A stretch of 54,331 nucleotides of DNA from an uncultured Eubacterium sp. (GTDB lineage Bacteria; Bacillota; Clostridia; Lachnospirales; Lachnospiraceae): NCBI GenBank assembly GCA_934316925.1, contig CAKREC010000010.1, positions 1 through 54,331 on the forward strand. The letters run 5' to 3'. The position numbers and the translations under genes were made by a program. Below the pieces are notes generated by a model. It did no database searches. It was not told the DNA's origin and saw only the letters and a program-made list of their open reading frames with translations. Positions 9,457 through 18,679 of this stretch are shown here, one piece after another (the stretch's first letter is position 1; each line of letters starts with the position of its first letter).

Positions 9457-11345
9457 CAAAGGATTTATTTTTACCAATTTCAAAAAAAGATATGAAGGCA
9501 CGCGGCTGGGAACAATGTGATTTTGTTTTTGTGATCGGAGATGCCTATGTTGATCATTCTTCCTTTGGACCGGCGATCATAAGCCGTCATCTGGAGGCTT
9601 ATGGCTATAAGGTGGGGATGATCTCCCAGCCTGACTGGACGGATGACACCAGCATCCAAAAACTGGGGGAGCCGCGGCTGGCATTTTTAGTATGTGCCGG
9701 CAATATGGATTCGATGGTGAATCATTACACGGTTGCCAAGAAAAGAAGATCACAGGATGCGTATACACCGGGTGGTGTTATGGGCAAACGCCCGGATTAT
9801 GCCACGGTGGTATACGGCAACCTGATACGCCGCACCTATAAGCACACCCCGATCATTATCGGTGGGATCGAGGCGAGTCTGCGACGGATGGGACATTACG
9901 ATTACTGGTCGGATAAGATAAAACGATCCGTATTACTGGATTCCGGTGCGGACATTTTGACCTATGGCATGGGGGAACGGGCGACACTGGAAATTGCGGA
10001 TGCGTTGAACAGCGGTCTGGCAGTAAAAGATATTACATTTGTTGCGGGAACCGTCTACCGAACAAGAGAAGATGAAATTTCTGCTTATGATGCGATTTCA
10101 CTGCCGACATTTGAACAGATCAAAGCGGATAAAAAACAATATGCGAAAAGTTTTATGACGCAGTATGAGAATACCGATCCGTTTACCGCGAAGCCACTGG
10201 TGGAGGCATATCCAAACAAGGTTGTGATCGTGCAGAATCCACCGGCAAAGCCACTTACCATGCAGGAACTGGATGATGTGTACTCGTATCCGTATGCCGG
10301 CACGTATCATCCAAGCTACGAGGCAGCAGGGGGAGTTCCGGCAATCCGGGAGATCCAATTCAGTCTTACGAGCTGCAGAGGGTGCTTTGGCGGATGCAGT
10401 TTCTGTGCGCTGACATTTCATCAGGGGCGCATTGTGCAGGCAAGAAGCCATGAGTCGATCTTGCGGGAAGCGAAAGAGATGACAGAAAAGCCGGGATTCA
10501 AAGGGTATATACATGATGTTGGCGGTCCGACCGGCAATTTCAGAAAACCGGCATGCAAAAAACAGATGACAAAAGGTGTCTGCAAAAATCGCCAATGTCT
10601 GTTTCCTTCTCCATGCAAAAACATGGAGGTGGATCACAAGGATTATGTTTCGCTTCTCCGCAAACTGAAAAAACTGCCAAAGGTAAAAAAAGTATTTGTC
10701 CGTTCCGGTATCCGATTTGACTATGTTATGGCAGATCCGGATGATACATTTCTCAAGGAATTGTGTGAAGATCATATCAGCGGGCAGCTTCGAGTGGCAC
10801 CGGAGCACATTTCAGATCCGGTGTTAAAGGCAATGGGCAAACCCAAGCGAAGTGTTTATGACGCGTTCTTAAAACGGTATGAGAGAGTGAATAAACAATC
10901 CGGCAAAAAGCAGTATGTGGTGCCATATCTGATGTCTTCACATCCGGGCTCCACATTGAAAGAAGCGGTTGAACTGGCAGAGTATATCCGGGATCTTGGA
11001 TATATGCCGGAGCAGGTGCAGGATTTTTATCCGACGCCGGCAACCATCTCTACCTGTATGTATTACACTGGACTGGATCCGCGGACGATGACGCCGATCT
11101 ATGTGCCAAGGTCACCGCATGAAAAAGCCATGCAGCGCGCACTGATCCAATATCGTGATCCAAAGAACTATGCGCTGGTGAAAGAAGCACTTTGTAAAGC
11201 CGGACGCAAAGATCTGATCGGTTTTGATAAACATTGTCTGATACCACCACGGCCGATGGCAAGTGGGAAAAAAGGAAAAGAAAAGCCGAAGACCGTGCAT
11301 AAAACATCAAAGTCTCCGGCGAAAAGAAATCGGAAAAAACATTAA
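9453..11345 (+). CDS. YgiQ family radical SAM protein
   Basis: A 630-residue radical SAM enzyme of the YgiQ (UPF0313) group, with no defined reaction. The iron-sulfur motif is CFGGCSFC (C-x3-C-x2-C) near residue 313, preceded by the usual long B12-like N-terminal region (FVIGDAYVDHSSFG). The C-terminus is Lys/Arg rich (KKGKEKPKTVHKTSKSPAK), perhaps nucleic-acid binding. It overlaps uvrC by four bases, which implies translational coupling, and converges on the PBP gene with a four-base overlap of the two stop regions. No terminator separates the convergent genes. Confidence 0.9.
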   Translation: MTKDLFLPISKKDMKARGWEQCDFVFVIGDAYVDHSSFGPAIISRHLEAYGYKVGMISQPDWTDDTSIQKLGEPRLAFLVCAGNMDSMVNHYTVAKKRRSQDAYTPGGVMGKRPDYATVVYGNLIRRTYKHTPIIIGGIEASLRRMGHYDYWSDKIKRSVLLDSGADILTYGMGERATLEIADALNSGLAVKDITFVAGTVYRTREDEISAYDAISLPTFEQIKADKKQYAKSFMTQYENTDPFTAKPLVEAYPNKVVIVQNPPAKPLTMQELDDVYSYPYAGTYHPSYEAAGGVPAIREIQFSLTSCRGCFGGCSFCALTFHQGRIVQARSHESILREAKEMTEKPGFKGYIHDVGGPTGNFRKPACKKQMTKGVCKNRQCLFPSPCKNMEVDHKDYVSLLRKLKKLPKVKKVFVRSGIRFDYVMADPDDTFLKELCEDHISGQLRVAPEHISDPVLKAMGKPKRSVYDAFLKRYERVNKQSGKKQYVVPYLMSSHPGSTLKEAVELAEYIRDLGYMPEQVQDFYPTPATISTCMYYTGLDPRTMTPIYVPRSPHEKAMQRALIQYRDPKNYALVKEALCKAGRKDLIGFDKHCLIPPRPMASGKKGKEKPKTVHKTSKSPAKRNRKKH

Positions 11346-13852
11346 TTGTGAACATTACAAACGGAATCTGCTAAATAATCCGGGAGCAGCAGACTGGAAT
11401 CTGCGGTCTGATCCTTGGATGTGGCAGATTCTTTTTTTTGCAGATAAATGGCGGTGTAGATTTCATCGGAAGGACAGTTATCTCCGGCAAGGAGACCGGA
11501 TGCCTTACAGATCTGGCAGCGTACATGGCAATCACAGTTGTCGGTAGGAACGCTGTCCTTGGCAAAATATTCCTGCTTTTTACAGCTTCCTCCAAGAGCG
11601 CTGTCGCAAAGTCCATCCACCGCTAATTTACCACACTTTGTGCAGATATAAGCAGCAGTTACGCTGTCTGGTGTCTGAAAGATCTGGTTTTTATAGCCAA
11701 CATGGATCGCCTCATTGATCTTCTGCCAGATTTTTTCCTGATAATTGGAATCTGTCTGCTGGCTGTTGTCATCATAACCACACCAGATGCCGCTTGTAAA
11801 ATACGGGGTATATCCGACAAACCATAAATTTTCGTTCTTTTTTGTCGTACCATTGGAACCGGCAACGCTCATCGGATAACTTTGGAATTTGGCTCCGGTA
11901 GCAGAACCGGAGTTGACGCCCTCGCTCATGGCATCGGTAAGGAGCCATGCGGTAGACTCTTTCATGACCCGTGTTCCTTTATGCGTAGAGTTGTCAAGCA
12001 GGACATTGCCGTTGTGGTCGAGTACTTTTGTGTAAAAGCTGGCACGATAATAGGTGCCGCCATTGGCGATCGTGGCATAAGCGGTAGTCAGTTCCAGTGG
12101 AGTGACTCCTTTTTTTAGTTTGCCGACAGCTAAAGGAAGAGCAATATCGGTAATGGATTTTCCGTTACTGTCAATGGAACTATCTACAAGAGTAGAAAAG
12201 CCTAGATTGGACAAATAATCGAATCCGGTTTTGGCGGAGACACTGTTTAATGTTTTGACTGCCACCACATTGCGGGCTGTACCGATCGCGCTGCGAATGG
12301 AGGTCAGACCATTGTAAGGAGAGTTGTTCCAGTTCTTTACTTTTTGTTTGGTTCCTGGATAACGATATTCTGCATCGTCCTGGACCGTGGCGAGTGTCAT
12401 GCCGGCGGTGTCCAATGCCGGCAGATAACTGGATAAAACAGAAAGTGCCGTGCCGGGCTGCAGATTGGAACTGATGCCGCGATTCCATGTGCGGTTGGCA
12501 TCTGTCGTGTTCCGGCCGCCGCATAGCGCCAACACCTGTCCATTGTTTTGATCCATTAAGACAAAAGCTGCCTGCGGCTGCAGGGTCAGATCGGAACTTT
12601 CCGCAATGACAAGGTCATTCTTTTTCAGCACTTTTTTTCGATATGTCTGCATGCCTTTCCTGGCTTCCTTTTTCGTCGTATAGTAGTTGGTATAAACAAA
12701 ACTTTCTTCGGTATCATCACTGTGGCGCAACGTAAGCTGGTAAGAAAGCTGATATTTGGAATCGGAAGGATAGTTGCTTTTATCGTTGATAACGGTGTCA
12801 CAGATTTTCTGCATCTGGGAATCCTGCGTGGATACGATCGTAAGTCCACCGTTGTAGATCGCATTATAAGCCTGTGTTTCGGAGTAGCCAAGCTGCTCTT
12901 TTAAATCCCTGATGACTTGCTCAACGAGAGCATCGGTAAAATAGGACTGGATCTTTTCACTGTGGTCAAAGTCGTTATTTACGGTCTGAATACGATCATA
13001 TACATTATCTTTGATCGCATCGGTGTATTCTTCAGATGTGATGTATCCCTGCTCTTTCATGTTGCCAAGAACGGTGATCTGGCGCTTCTTATTTTTTGCG
13101 GGATGTGTGATCGGATTGTATTCGGTCGGATTTTCTGCAATGCCGGCTAAAATGGCTGCCTCAGAAAGCGAAAGGTCGGCAATTTCTTTATTAAAATAAC
13201 GTTTCGCAGCGGAAGCAATCCCCATGGTGTCCTGCCCCAGATTGATCGTATTGAGATAGTATTCCAGGATCAGGGATTTGGAATATTTTTCCTCCAATTG
13301 AATGGACAGATACTGCTCCTGGATATTTTCCTGAAGGGACTGCATAAGCGATGTTTTAGCAGTCAATTGAAAGATCTGATTCTTTAACAGTTTTTGGGTA
13401 ATGGTACTTGAACTGCCGATCGTACGCTGACCGGAAGCAATGCCGGATATGACAGACCGGAAATTCTGCTGGAAGTCAACCCCTTTGTGCGTCCAGAAGT
13501 GTGGATCTTCGATCGCAATAAATGCGTTTTGCAAAAAGGTAGGAATATCGTTGAGCGAGAGATATTCCCGGTTATTGCCACTTTCCTGGAGCTGCTGCAG
13601 TTCGTTGCCCTGCTGGTCGACAACCAGTGAAACCGGATCATTCGGAGAGACATCAATGCTGTCGATGTCCGGTGCGTGATGCAGCGTATTTTGAAAGGAA
13701 GACAGGACATGAATGCTGAGAAAAACACACAAAAAAAGAAATGCCAGAAGACCCGCGAAAATGCTGATCAGTTTGGCACGATACAGTCGATGTGTGTGCT
13801 GTCCCTGAAATTGTTTTTTTCTGTCCTCTACCGAGGGACGACCAAAATTCAT
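11342..13852 (-). CDS. Class A penicillin-binding protein, GT51 intact, transpeptidase motifs degenerate
   Basis: Membrane-anchored peptidoglycan glycosyltransferase of 836 residues from the ATG at 13852. GGAGG sits 6 bases before that ATG; an upstream GTG at 13888 has no such site. There is one membrane segment (about 26-50). The GT51 domain is complete: catalytic Glu in IAIEDPHFWTHKG (E115), GSSSTITQKLLKN, then EEKYSKSLILEYYLN. The penicillin-binding domain has the right fold context, but its catalytic motifs are changed. SxxK is T468-A-L-S471 (LQPGTALS), SxN is A526-R-N528 (GTARNVVAVK), and KTG is S666-N-G668 (AGSNGTTKK). A Cys-rich tail (YICTKCGKLA..., CQICK) follows, as in many clostridial PBPs. 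The protein should polymerise glycan but probably cannot cross-link it. Confidence 0.9.
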   Translation of the reverse strand: MNFGRPSVEDRKKQFQGQHTHRLYRAKLISIFAGLLAFLFLCVFLSIHVLSSFQNTLHHAPDIDSIDVSPNDPVSLVVDQQGNELQQLQESGNNREYLSLNDIPTFLQNAFIAIEDPHFWTHKGVDFQQNFRSVISGIASGQRTIGSSSTITQKLLKNQIFQLTAKTSLMQSLQENIQEQYLSIQLEEKYSKSLILEYYLNTINLGQDTMGIASAAKRYFNKEIADLSLSEAAILAGIAENPTEYNPITHPAKNKKRQITVLGNMKEQGYITSEEYTDAIKDNVYDRIQTVNNDFDHSEKIQSYFTDALVEQVIRDLKEQLGYSETQAYNAIYNGGLTIVSTQDSQMQKICDTVINDKSNYPSDSKYQLSYQLTLRHSDDTEESFVYTNYYTTKKEARKGMQTYRKKVLKKNDLVIAESSDLTLQPQAAFVLMDQNNGQVLALCGGRNTTDANRTWNRGISSNLQPGTALSVLSSYLPALDTAGMTLATVQDDAEYRYPGTKQKVKNWNNSPYNGLTSIRSAIGTARNVVAVKTLNSVSAKTGFDYLSNLGFSTLVDSSIDSNGKSITDIALPLAVGKLKKGVTPLELTTAYATIANGGTYYRASFYTKVLDHNGNVLLDNSTHKGTRVMKESTAWLLTDAMSEGVNSGSATGAKFQSYPMSVAGSNGTTKKNENLWFVGYTPYFTSGIWCGYDDNSQQTDSNYQEKIWQKINEAIHVGYKNQIFQTPDSVTAAYICTKCGKLAVDGLCDSALGGSCKKQEYFAKDSVPTDNCDCHVRCQICKASGLLAGDNCPSDEIYTAIYLQKKESATSKDQTADSSLLLPDYLADSVCNVHN

Positions 13853-13900
13853 GTTTTGCCTCCAATATAGATTCATTTTCTCTTTCACTTTTCCCAGATC

Positions 13901-13909
13901 ATTATAACA
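13901..13909 (-). promoter_or_regulatory. Probable extended -10 promoter of the PBP gene
   Basis: On the minus strand TGTTATAAT reads as an extended -10 element (TATAAT at 13901-13906) about 50 bases before the PBP start. No good -35 box is seen. Confidence 0.45.
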
Positions 13910-13916
13910 AAAACCG

Positions 13917-13945
13917 TTGAAAAGGAAAAGGAGAATTGCTAAAAT
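13917..13945 (+). promoter_or_regulatory. Promoter of the YigZ-family gene
   Basis: TTGAAA (13917-13922), 17 bases, TAAAAT (13940-13945), then an AGAAAGAGAG-type ribosome binding region and the ATG at 13987. It is divergent from the PBP promoter and adjacent to it. Confidence 0.65.
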
Positions 13946-13986
13946 AAGGACATTCCAATATTTCGCAGAAAGAGAGTTAAAAAAGC

Positions 13987-14637
13987 ATGGGGGAATCTTG
14001 CAAGATTTTATATAAAGAAGGTACGGGAGAAATTGTAGAGAAAAAATCCCGTTTTATAGCGAATATTTACCCGATTGATTCGGAAGAACAGGCACTGGAG
14101 TATATTGCGGCGATCAGAAAGAAACATTATGATGCCAGACACAATTGCTTTGCCTATGTTCTGGGAGAGAAAAATGAGCTGGAACGCTGTAGTGACGATG
14201 GAGAACCATCCGGTACGGCAGGCAGGCCGATGTTGGATATCCTGGAAGGACAGGGGATCCACAATGCGGTGGCGATCGTGACGCGGTATTTCGGTGGTAC
14301 GCTGCTTGGTACCGGAGGGTTGGTTCGTGCGTATTCCGGTGCGATGAAAGAAGGGCTTGCCCATTGCGTTGTGATGGAACAGCTGACAGGAATGGAACTG
14401 GAGATCACGACGGATTATAACGACATGGGAAAGATCCAGTATCTGGCGCGGACATATGGATGGCATGAGAGAGACGTCCAGTATGCCGACACGGTTCGCA
14501 TGACGTTACTGATCCCGGTGGATGAAAAAGCAAAGGCAGAGCAGGAGATCACCGAGAAGACTGCTGGTAAAGCCGGGCTTATCTGGTCGGATGAAGTCCG
14601 GTATGGTCTGGCGGATGGAGAAGTTGTGATGTTGTAA
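13987..14637 (+). CDS. YigZ/IMPACT family protein
   Basis: A 216-residue member of the YigZ (UPF0029/IMPACT) family, proposed to bind nucleic acid or ribosomes. Its role is unresolved. The N-terminal IMPACT domain shows KKSRFIANIYPI, ARHNCFAYVLG, DDGEPSGTAGRPML and VTRYFGGTLLGTGGLVRAY, all family signatures. The shorter C-terminal DUF1949 region (about 135-210) has the ferredoxin-like pattern. Starts with ATG (MGESCKI). It is followed by rarA after a 46-base gap and may share its transcript. Confidence 0.92.
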   Translation: MGESCKILYKEGTGEIVEKKSRFIANIYPIDSEEQALEYIAAIRKKHYDARHNCFAYVLGEKNELERCSDDGEPSGTAGRPMLDILEGQGIHNAVAIVTRYFGGTLLGTGGLVRAYSGAMKEGLAHCVVMEQLTGMELEITTDYNDMGKIQYLARTYGWHERDVQYADTVRMTLLIPVDEKAKAEQEITEKTAGKAGLIWSDEVRYGLADGEVVML

Positions 14638-14683
14638 CACATCGGCAAAGCGATAGATGATAAAGATAGAAAACGAGGACATT

Positions 14684-16009
14684 ATGAATTTACTGGATTA
14701 CATGGGACAGCAGAACCGGGAAAAAGAATCCCCGCTGGCTTCCCGTCTCCGCCCGACTACTTTGGAAGAAGTAGTGGGACAGGAGCATATTATTGGAAAA
14801 GATAAGTTATTGTACCGCGCGATACAGGCAGATAAGATCACATCCCTGATCCTGTATGGCCCGCCGGGCACCGGCAAGACAACGCTTGCAAAAGTCATCG
14901 CAGGTACGACAAGTGCTGCATTTATGCAGCTTAATGCCACTTCTGCCGGAAAAAAAGACATGGAAGAAGTGGTGGCAAAGGCAAAAGAAAATATGGGAGC
15001 CTACGGGCAGAAAACGATCTTATTTATCGACGAGATCCATCGCTTTCACAAAGGACAGCAGGATTATCTGCTTCCATTTGTAGAAGACGGCACACTGGTC
15101 CTGATTGGAGCGACGACGGAGAATCCTTATTTTGAGGTAAATGGAGCGTTGTTATCCCGTTCGGTGATCTTTGAATTAAAACCATTATCCAAGGAAAATA
15201 TCAAGCAGCTGATCCTGCGAGCCCTGACCGATGCGGACAAGGGACTGGGCGTGTATGGTGCTGAGATTGATGACGATGCGCTGGAGTTCTTGGCTGACAT
15301 CAGCGGGGGCGATGCCCGCTCTGCTCTGAATGCGATCGAACTGGGAGTGCTGACTACGAAACCGTCAGAAGATGGCAAGATCCATATCACGATCTCCGTG
15401 GCGGAACAATGTATTCAGAAGAGAACGCTGCGATATGACAAAGATGGCGACAACCATTATGATACGATTTCTGCGTTTATCAAAAGTATGCGGGGATCAG
15501 ATCCGGATGCTGCGATCTATTATCTTGCGAGGATGCTGTATGCGGGAGAGGATATTACATTTATTGCCAGACGTATTATGATCTGCGCGGCAGAAGATGT
15601 TTCCAATGCGGATCCACAGGCATTGGTTGTAGCGGTAAATGCGGCACAGGCGGTAGAGCGCCTTGGTATGCCGGAGGCACGCATTGTGCTGGCGCAGGCG
15701 GCTGCGTATGTGGCGTGCGCCCCGAAGAGCAATTCGGCGATCATGGCGATTGATGAGGCGATGGAATATGTAAAGACCCATCCGGAACACCGGATCCCGG
15801 CTCATCTGATGGATGCTCATTATAAAAGTGCGGCGAAACTGGGGCATGGCATTGGATATCAGTATGCACACAATTATGAGAATCATTATGTAAAACAGCA
15901 GTATCTGCCGACGGAGGCGAAGGATGAGCGGTTTTACCGGCCGGGTGACAATGGCTATGAAAAGCAGATCAAAGAATATTTTAAAAAAATTGGAGCAGAC
16001 AAAGATTGA
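14684..16009 (+). CDS. rarA: Replication-associated recombination protein A
   Basis: A 441-residue AAA+ ATPase of the RarA/MgsA/WRNIP1 family, which acts at stalled replication forks and interacts with single-strand binding protein. Walker A is GPPGTGKTT, Walker B is LFIDEIHRFHKGQQD, sensor 1 is IGATTENPYFEVN, and the arginine finger lies in LLSRSVIFELK. The C-terminal tetramerisation region carries the family phrases GSDPDAAIYYLARML and LPTEAKDERFYRPGDNGYE. An ATG nine codons upstream (14657) lacks a ribosome binding site, while GAGGAC precedes the ATG at 14684. Confidence 0.95.
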   Translation: MNLLDYMGQQNREKESPLASRLRPTTLEEVVGQEHIIGKDKLLYRAIQADKITSLILYGPPGTGKTTLAKVIAGTTSAAFMQLNATSAGKKDMEEVVAKAKENMGAYGQKTILFIDEIHRFHKGQQDYLLPFVEDGTLVLIGATTENPYFEVNGALLSRSVIFELKPLSKENIKQLILRALTDADKGLGVYGAEIDDDALEFLADISGGDARSALNAIELGVLTTKPSEDGKIHITISVAEQCIQKRTLRYDKDGDNHYDTISAFIKSMRGSDPDAAIYYLARMLYAGEDITFIARRIMICAAEDVSNADPQALVVAVNAAQAVERLGMPEARIVLAQAAAYVACAPKSNSAIMAIDEAMEYVKTHPEHRIPAHLMDAHYKSAAKLGHGIGYQYAHNYENHYVKQQYLPTEAKDERFYRPGDNGYEKQIKEYFKKIGADKD

Positions 16010-16035
16010 TAAGATAGAAGAATGGAGAATGAAAA

Positions 16036-16335
16036 ATGAAAAAAGAACAAGAAAAGCCAACAAGTTCCTATCCGAAAAGTGTCCGGATCATTGCTATGAT
16101 CGGTGTGATCCTGCTTTTAGCGATGTATGTGATCACGTTTATATCAGCAGTTACCACTTCTCCGGCAACACCGCAGCTTTTTAAGATGTGCGTCGGGGGC
16201 TCGATTTTTATTCCGTGTGTACTCTGGCTGAATGTGATGCTTGCCAGAATGGCATCCGGACGGACCAGACGCGAATACGAGATGCAAAAGGCAGCAGCGG
16301 AAGAATTGGCGAAAAAGGAAAAAGACAAGGAATAA
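16036..16335 (+). CDS. Small two-span membrane protein, unknown function
   Basis: 99 residues with a charged N-terminus, two hydrophobic spans (about 17-40 and 50-70) and a charged C-terminal helix (ARMASGRTRREYEMQ...EKDKE). A GGAG site stands before the ATG. It lies 26 bases after rarA and is probably its partner in one transcript. I do not recognise a family. Confidence 0.75.
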   Translation: MKKEQEKPTSSYPKSVRIIAMIGVILLLAMYVITFISAVTTSPATPQLFKMCVGGSIFIPCVLWLNVMLARMASGRTRREYEMQKAAAEELAKKEKDKE

Positions 16336-16341
16336 ACTTAC

Positions 16342-16419
16342 CGTTTGTCAAATGGCAAACGATAGATTGACAGATAATTGGATTACTGTCTTGTCAGTTG
16401 TCAAGTTATGTGTTATATT
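16342..16419 (+). promoter_or_regulatory. nad operon promoter and likely NiaR operator region
   Basis: Promoter: TTGTCA (16391-16396), 17 bases, TATATT (16414-16419). Around it are inverted and direct copies of GACA/TGTC: TTGACAG (16367-16373), CTGTC (16386-16390), TTGTCA (16391-16396), TTGTCAAG (16398-16405). Just upstream, CGTTTG (16342-16347) pairs with CAAACG (16356-16361). The NiaR-type repressor gene in the same operon makes autoregulation by nicotinate likely. Which repeats are bound is inferred. Confidence 0.55.
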
Positions 16420-16460
16420 AAGAAAAATATTTTACAAATCTCACATTTTTGGAGGAAGTT

Positions 16461-17369
16461 ATGCAAGAATTAATCAATCGGATCGAGCAGTTAAAGAAAG
16501 AGAAAAATGCGGTGATCCTTGCACATTATTATGTACACGATGAAGTCCAGCAGGTGGCTGATTATATTGGAGATTCTTTTTATCTGAGCAAAGTGGCAAC
16601 GACAGTAGATGCAGACACGATCGTATTTTGTGGTGTTTCATTTATGGGCGAGAGTGCCAAGATCCTGAATCCGGAAAAGACGGTTCTTATGCCGGATGAG
16701 ACAGCAGATTGTCCGATGGCTCATATGGCGGAGATTGAGAAGATCGAACAGCTGCGGGAAGAATACCCGGATCTGGCAGTGGTATGTTATATCAACTCGA
16801 CAGCGGAGTTGAAGTGTCATTCCGATGTGTGTGTGACGTCTTCCAATGCGTTAAAGATTGTGAAAAAATTGGAAAATCAGCATATTTTCTTTATCCCGGA
16901 TGAAAATCTGGGACGTTATGTAGCAAAACAGGTTCCGGAAAAGACATTTCATTTTAATGATGGATTTTGTCATGTGCATGCTGCAATTTCCAAAGCGCAG
17001 GTGCAGGCAGCCAAGGAAAGTCATCCGGACGCAGAATTTCTGGTACATCCGGAGTGCAAAGAAGATGTGCTGGAGTTAGCAGATTTTATCGGCAGTACAT
17101 CGGAGATCATTGCACATGCAACCGAGAGTCCTGCAAAGGAATTTATTATTGGAACCGAGATCGGCGTGCTCTATGAATTAAAGACAAAGAATCCGGACAA
17201 GAAATTTTACACAGCAGGTTCGGCACAGTGCTGTCCGAACATGAAGAAGATTTCGCTGGAAAAGATCATTCATGTCATGGAGACCGGCGAAAATGCCATG
17301 GAAGTTTCAGACGAAACCAGAAAAAGAGCCAATGCTCCATTGGAGAGAATGTTGGAATTAGCCAAATAG
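16461..17369 (+). CDS. nadA: Quinolinate synthase A
   Basis: NadA condenses iminoaspartate from NadB with dihydroxyacetone phosphate to form quinolinate, using a 4Fe-4S cluster. The 302-residue protein has AHYYVHDEVQQVADYIGDS, the three cluster Cys contexts (INSTAELKCHSDVC, HPECKED, GSAQCCPNM) and FIPDENLG. The ATG at 16461 has GGAGGAA in front; an upstream in-frame TTG at 16449 overlaps that site. First gene of nadA-nadB-nadC-niaR. Confidence 0.96.
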   Translation: MQELINRIEQLKKEKNAVILAHYYVHDEVQQVADYIGDSFYLSKVATTVDADTIVFCGVSFMGESAKILNPEKTVLMPDETADCPMAHMAEIEKIEQLREEYPDLAVVCYINSTAELKCHSDVCVTSSNALKIVKKLENQHIFFIPDENLGRYVAKQVPEKTFHFNDGFCHVHAAISKAQVQAAKESHPDAEFLVHPECKEDVLELADFIGSTSEIIAHATESPAKEFIIGTEIGVLYELKTKNPDKKFYTAGSAQCCPNMKKISLEKIIHVMETGENAMEVSDETRKRANAPLERMLELAK

Positions 17370-17386
17370 GTTGGAAAGGTGACAAA

Positions 17387-18679
17387 ATGAAAATGGAAAC
17401 AGACATCATCATTGTGGGAACCGGTGCAGCAGGATTATTCTGTGCATTGAGTTTACCGCAGGACAAAAAGATCACGATCATTACCAAGGATGATGCAGAG
17501 CGCAGCGATTCTTTTTTAGCACAGGGTGGTATCTGCGTGCTGAAAAGTGAAGAGGATTATGACAGTTATTTTGAAGATACCATGAAGGCAGGACATTATG
17601 AGAACCGCAAAGAATCTGTGGATATCATGATCCGGTCTTCGGCAGCGATCATTGATGAACTGATCGGATATGGTGTGGATTTTGAACATGATGGAGATAC
17701 CTTGTTATATACGCGTGAGGGAGGCCATTCCGATTCTCGTATTTTGTTCCATGAGGACATCACGGGAAAAGAGATCACCAGCAAATTGCTGCAGCGTGTC
17801 AAAGAGAGACAGAATATCACGATCTTAGAACACTGCATGATGTTAGATATTGTAGAAAAGGATCAGGTCTGCTACGGAGTAGTGGCAAAAGAAGAACAGG
17901 GTGAACCGTTTGAGATATATGGAGATTATACCGTTTTTGCCTGCGGAGGTCTTGGAGGCCTGTATCAGCACTCGACCAATTTCCGTCATATCACAGGCGA
18001 TGCTCTGGCGATTGCTTTGAACCACGACATCCGATTAGAAAACATTGACTATATACAGATCCATCCGACAACCTTATATTCCAAGGAACCGGGACGCCGT
18101 TTTTTGATCTCAGAGTCTGTCCGGGGAGAAGGTGCAATTCTTTTAAACAAAAACAAAGAACGTTTTGTAAACGAATTGCTGCCTAGAGATATTCTCACGA
18201 GGGAAGTACGCAAACAGATGGAAAAGGATGATATGCCATTTGTATGGCTGTCGATGGAACCGATTCCGAAAGAAGAGATCATCAGTCATTTTCCAAATAT
18301 CTATAAAAGATGTCTGGAAGAAGGATATGACTGCACGAAAGAATGTATTCCGGTTGTTCCGGCGCAGCATTATTTTATGGGCGGTATCTGGGTCGACAAA
18401 GACAGCCACACATCGATGGATCATTTGTATGCGGTTGGGGAAACAAGCTGCAACGGTGTTCACGGAAGAAATCGTCTGGCAAGTAACTCACTGCTGGAAA
18501 GCCTTGTATTTGCCAAGCGCTCCGCAAGACACATGACCGAACACTATGAGGCACTGACAGAACAGCCACAGTGGAAACCGGCCGTGGATATAGCGGATAT
18601 GGATCAGATGAAGAAACAATACAAAAAAGAGATATTAGAAGAGATTGAGAGAGAAAGGATGGCAAGAGAGCATGAATAA
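17387..18679 (+). CDS. nadB: L-aspartate oxidase
   Basis: FAD enzyme oxidising L-aspartate to iminoaspartate for quinolinate synthesis. The FAD-binding GTGAAGLFCAL is at 10-20; substrate and flavin contexts include DAERSDSFLAQGGICV, TREGGHSDSRILFHEDITG, GGLGGLYQHSTNFRHITGDALA and ETSCNGVHGRNRLASNSLLESLVFAKR. At 430 residues it is shorter than the roughly 530-residue enterobacterial form and lacks most of the C-terminal helical domain, as is common in Clostridia. The reading frame is open upstream, but GGAAAGGTG precedes this ATG. The last codons overlap nadC by 8 bases. Confidence 0.95.
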   Translation: MKMETDIIIVGTGAAGLFCALSLPQDKKITIITKDDAERSDSFLAQGGICVLKSEEDYDSYFEDTMKAGHYENRKESVDIMIRSSAAIIDELIGYGVDFEHDGDTLLYTREGGHSDSRILFHEDITGKEITSKLLQRVKERQNITILEHCMMLDIVEKDQVCYGVVAKEEQGEPFEIYGDYTVFACGGLGGLYQHSTNFRHITGDALAIALNHDIRLENIDYIQIHPTTLYSKEPGRRFLISESVRGEGAILLNKNKERFVNELLPRDILTREVRKQMEKDDMPFVWLSMEPIPKEEIISHFPNIYKRCLEEGYDCTKECIPVVPAQHYFMGGIWVDKDSHTSMDHLYAVGETSCNGVHGRNRLASNSLLESLVFAKRSARHMTEHYEALTEQPQWKPAVDIADMDQMKKQYKKEILEEIERERMAREHE

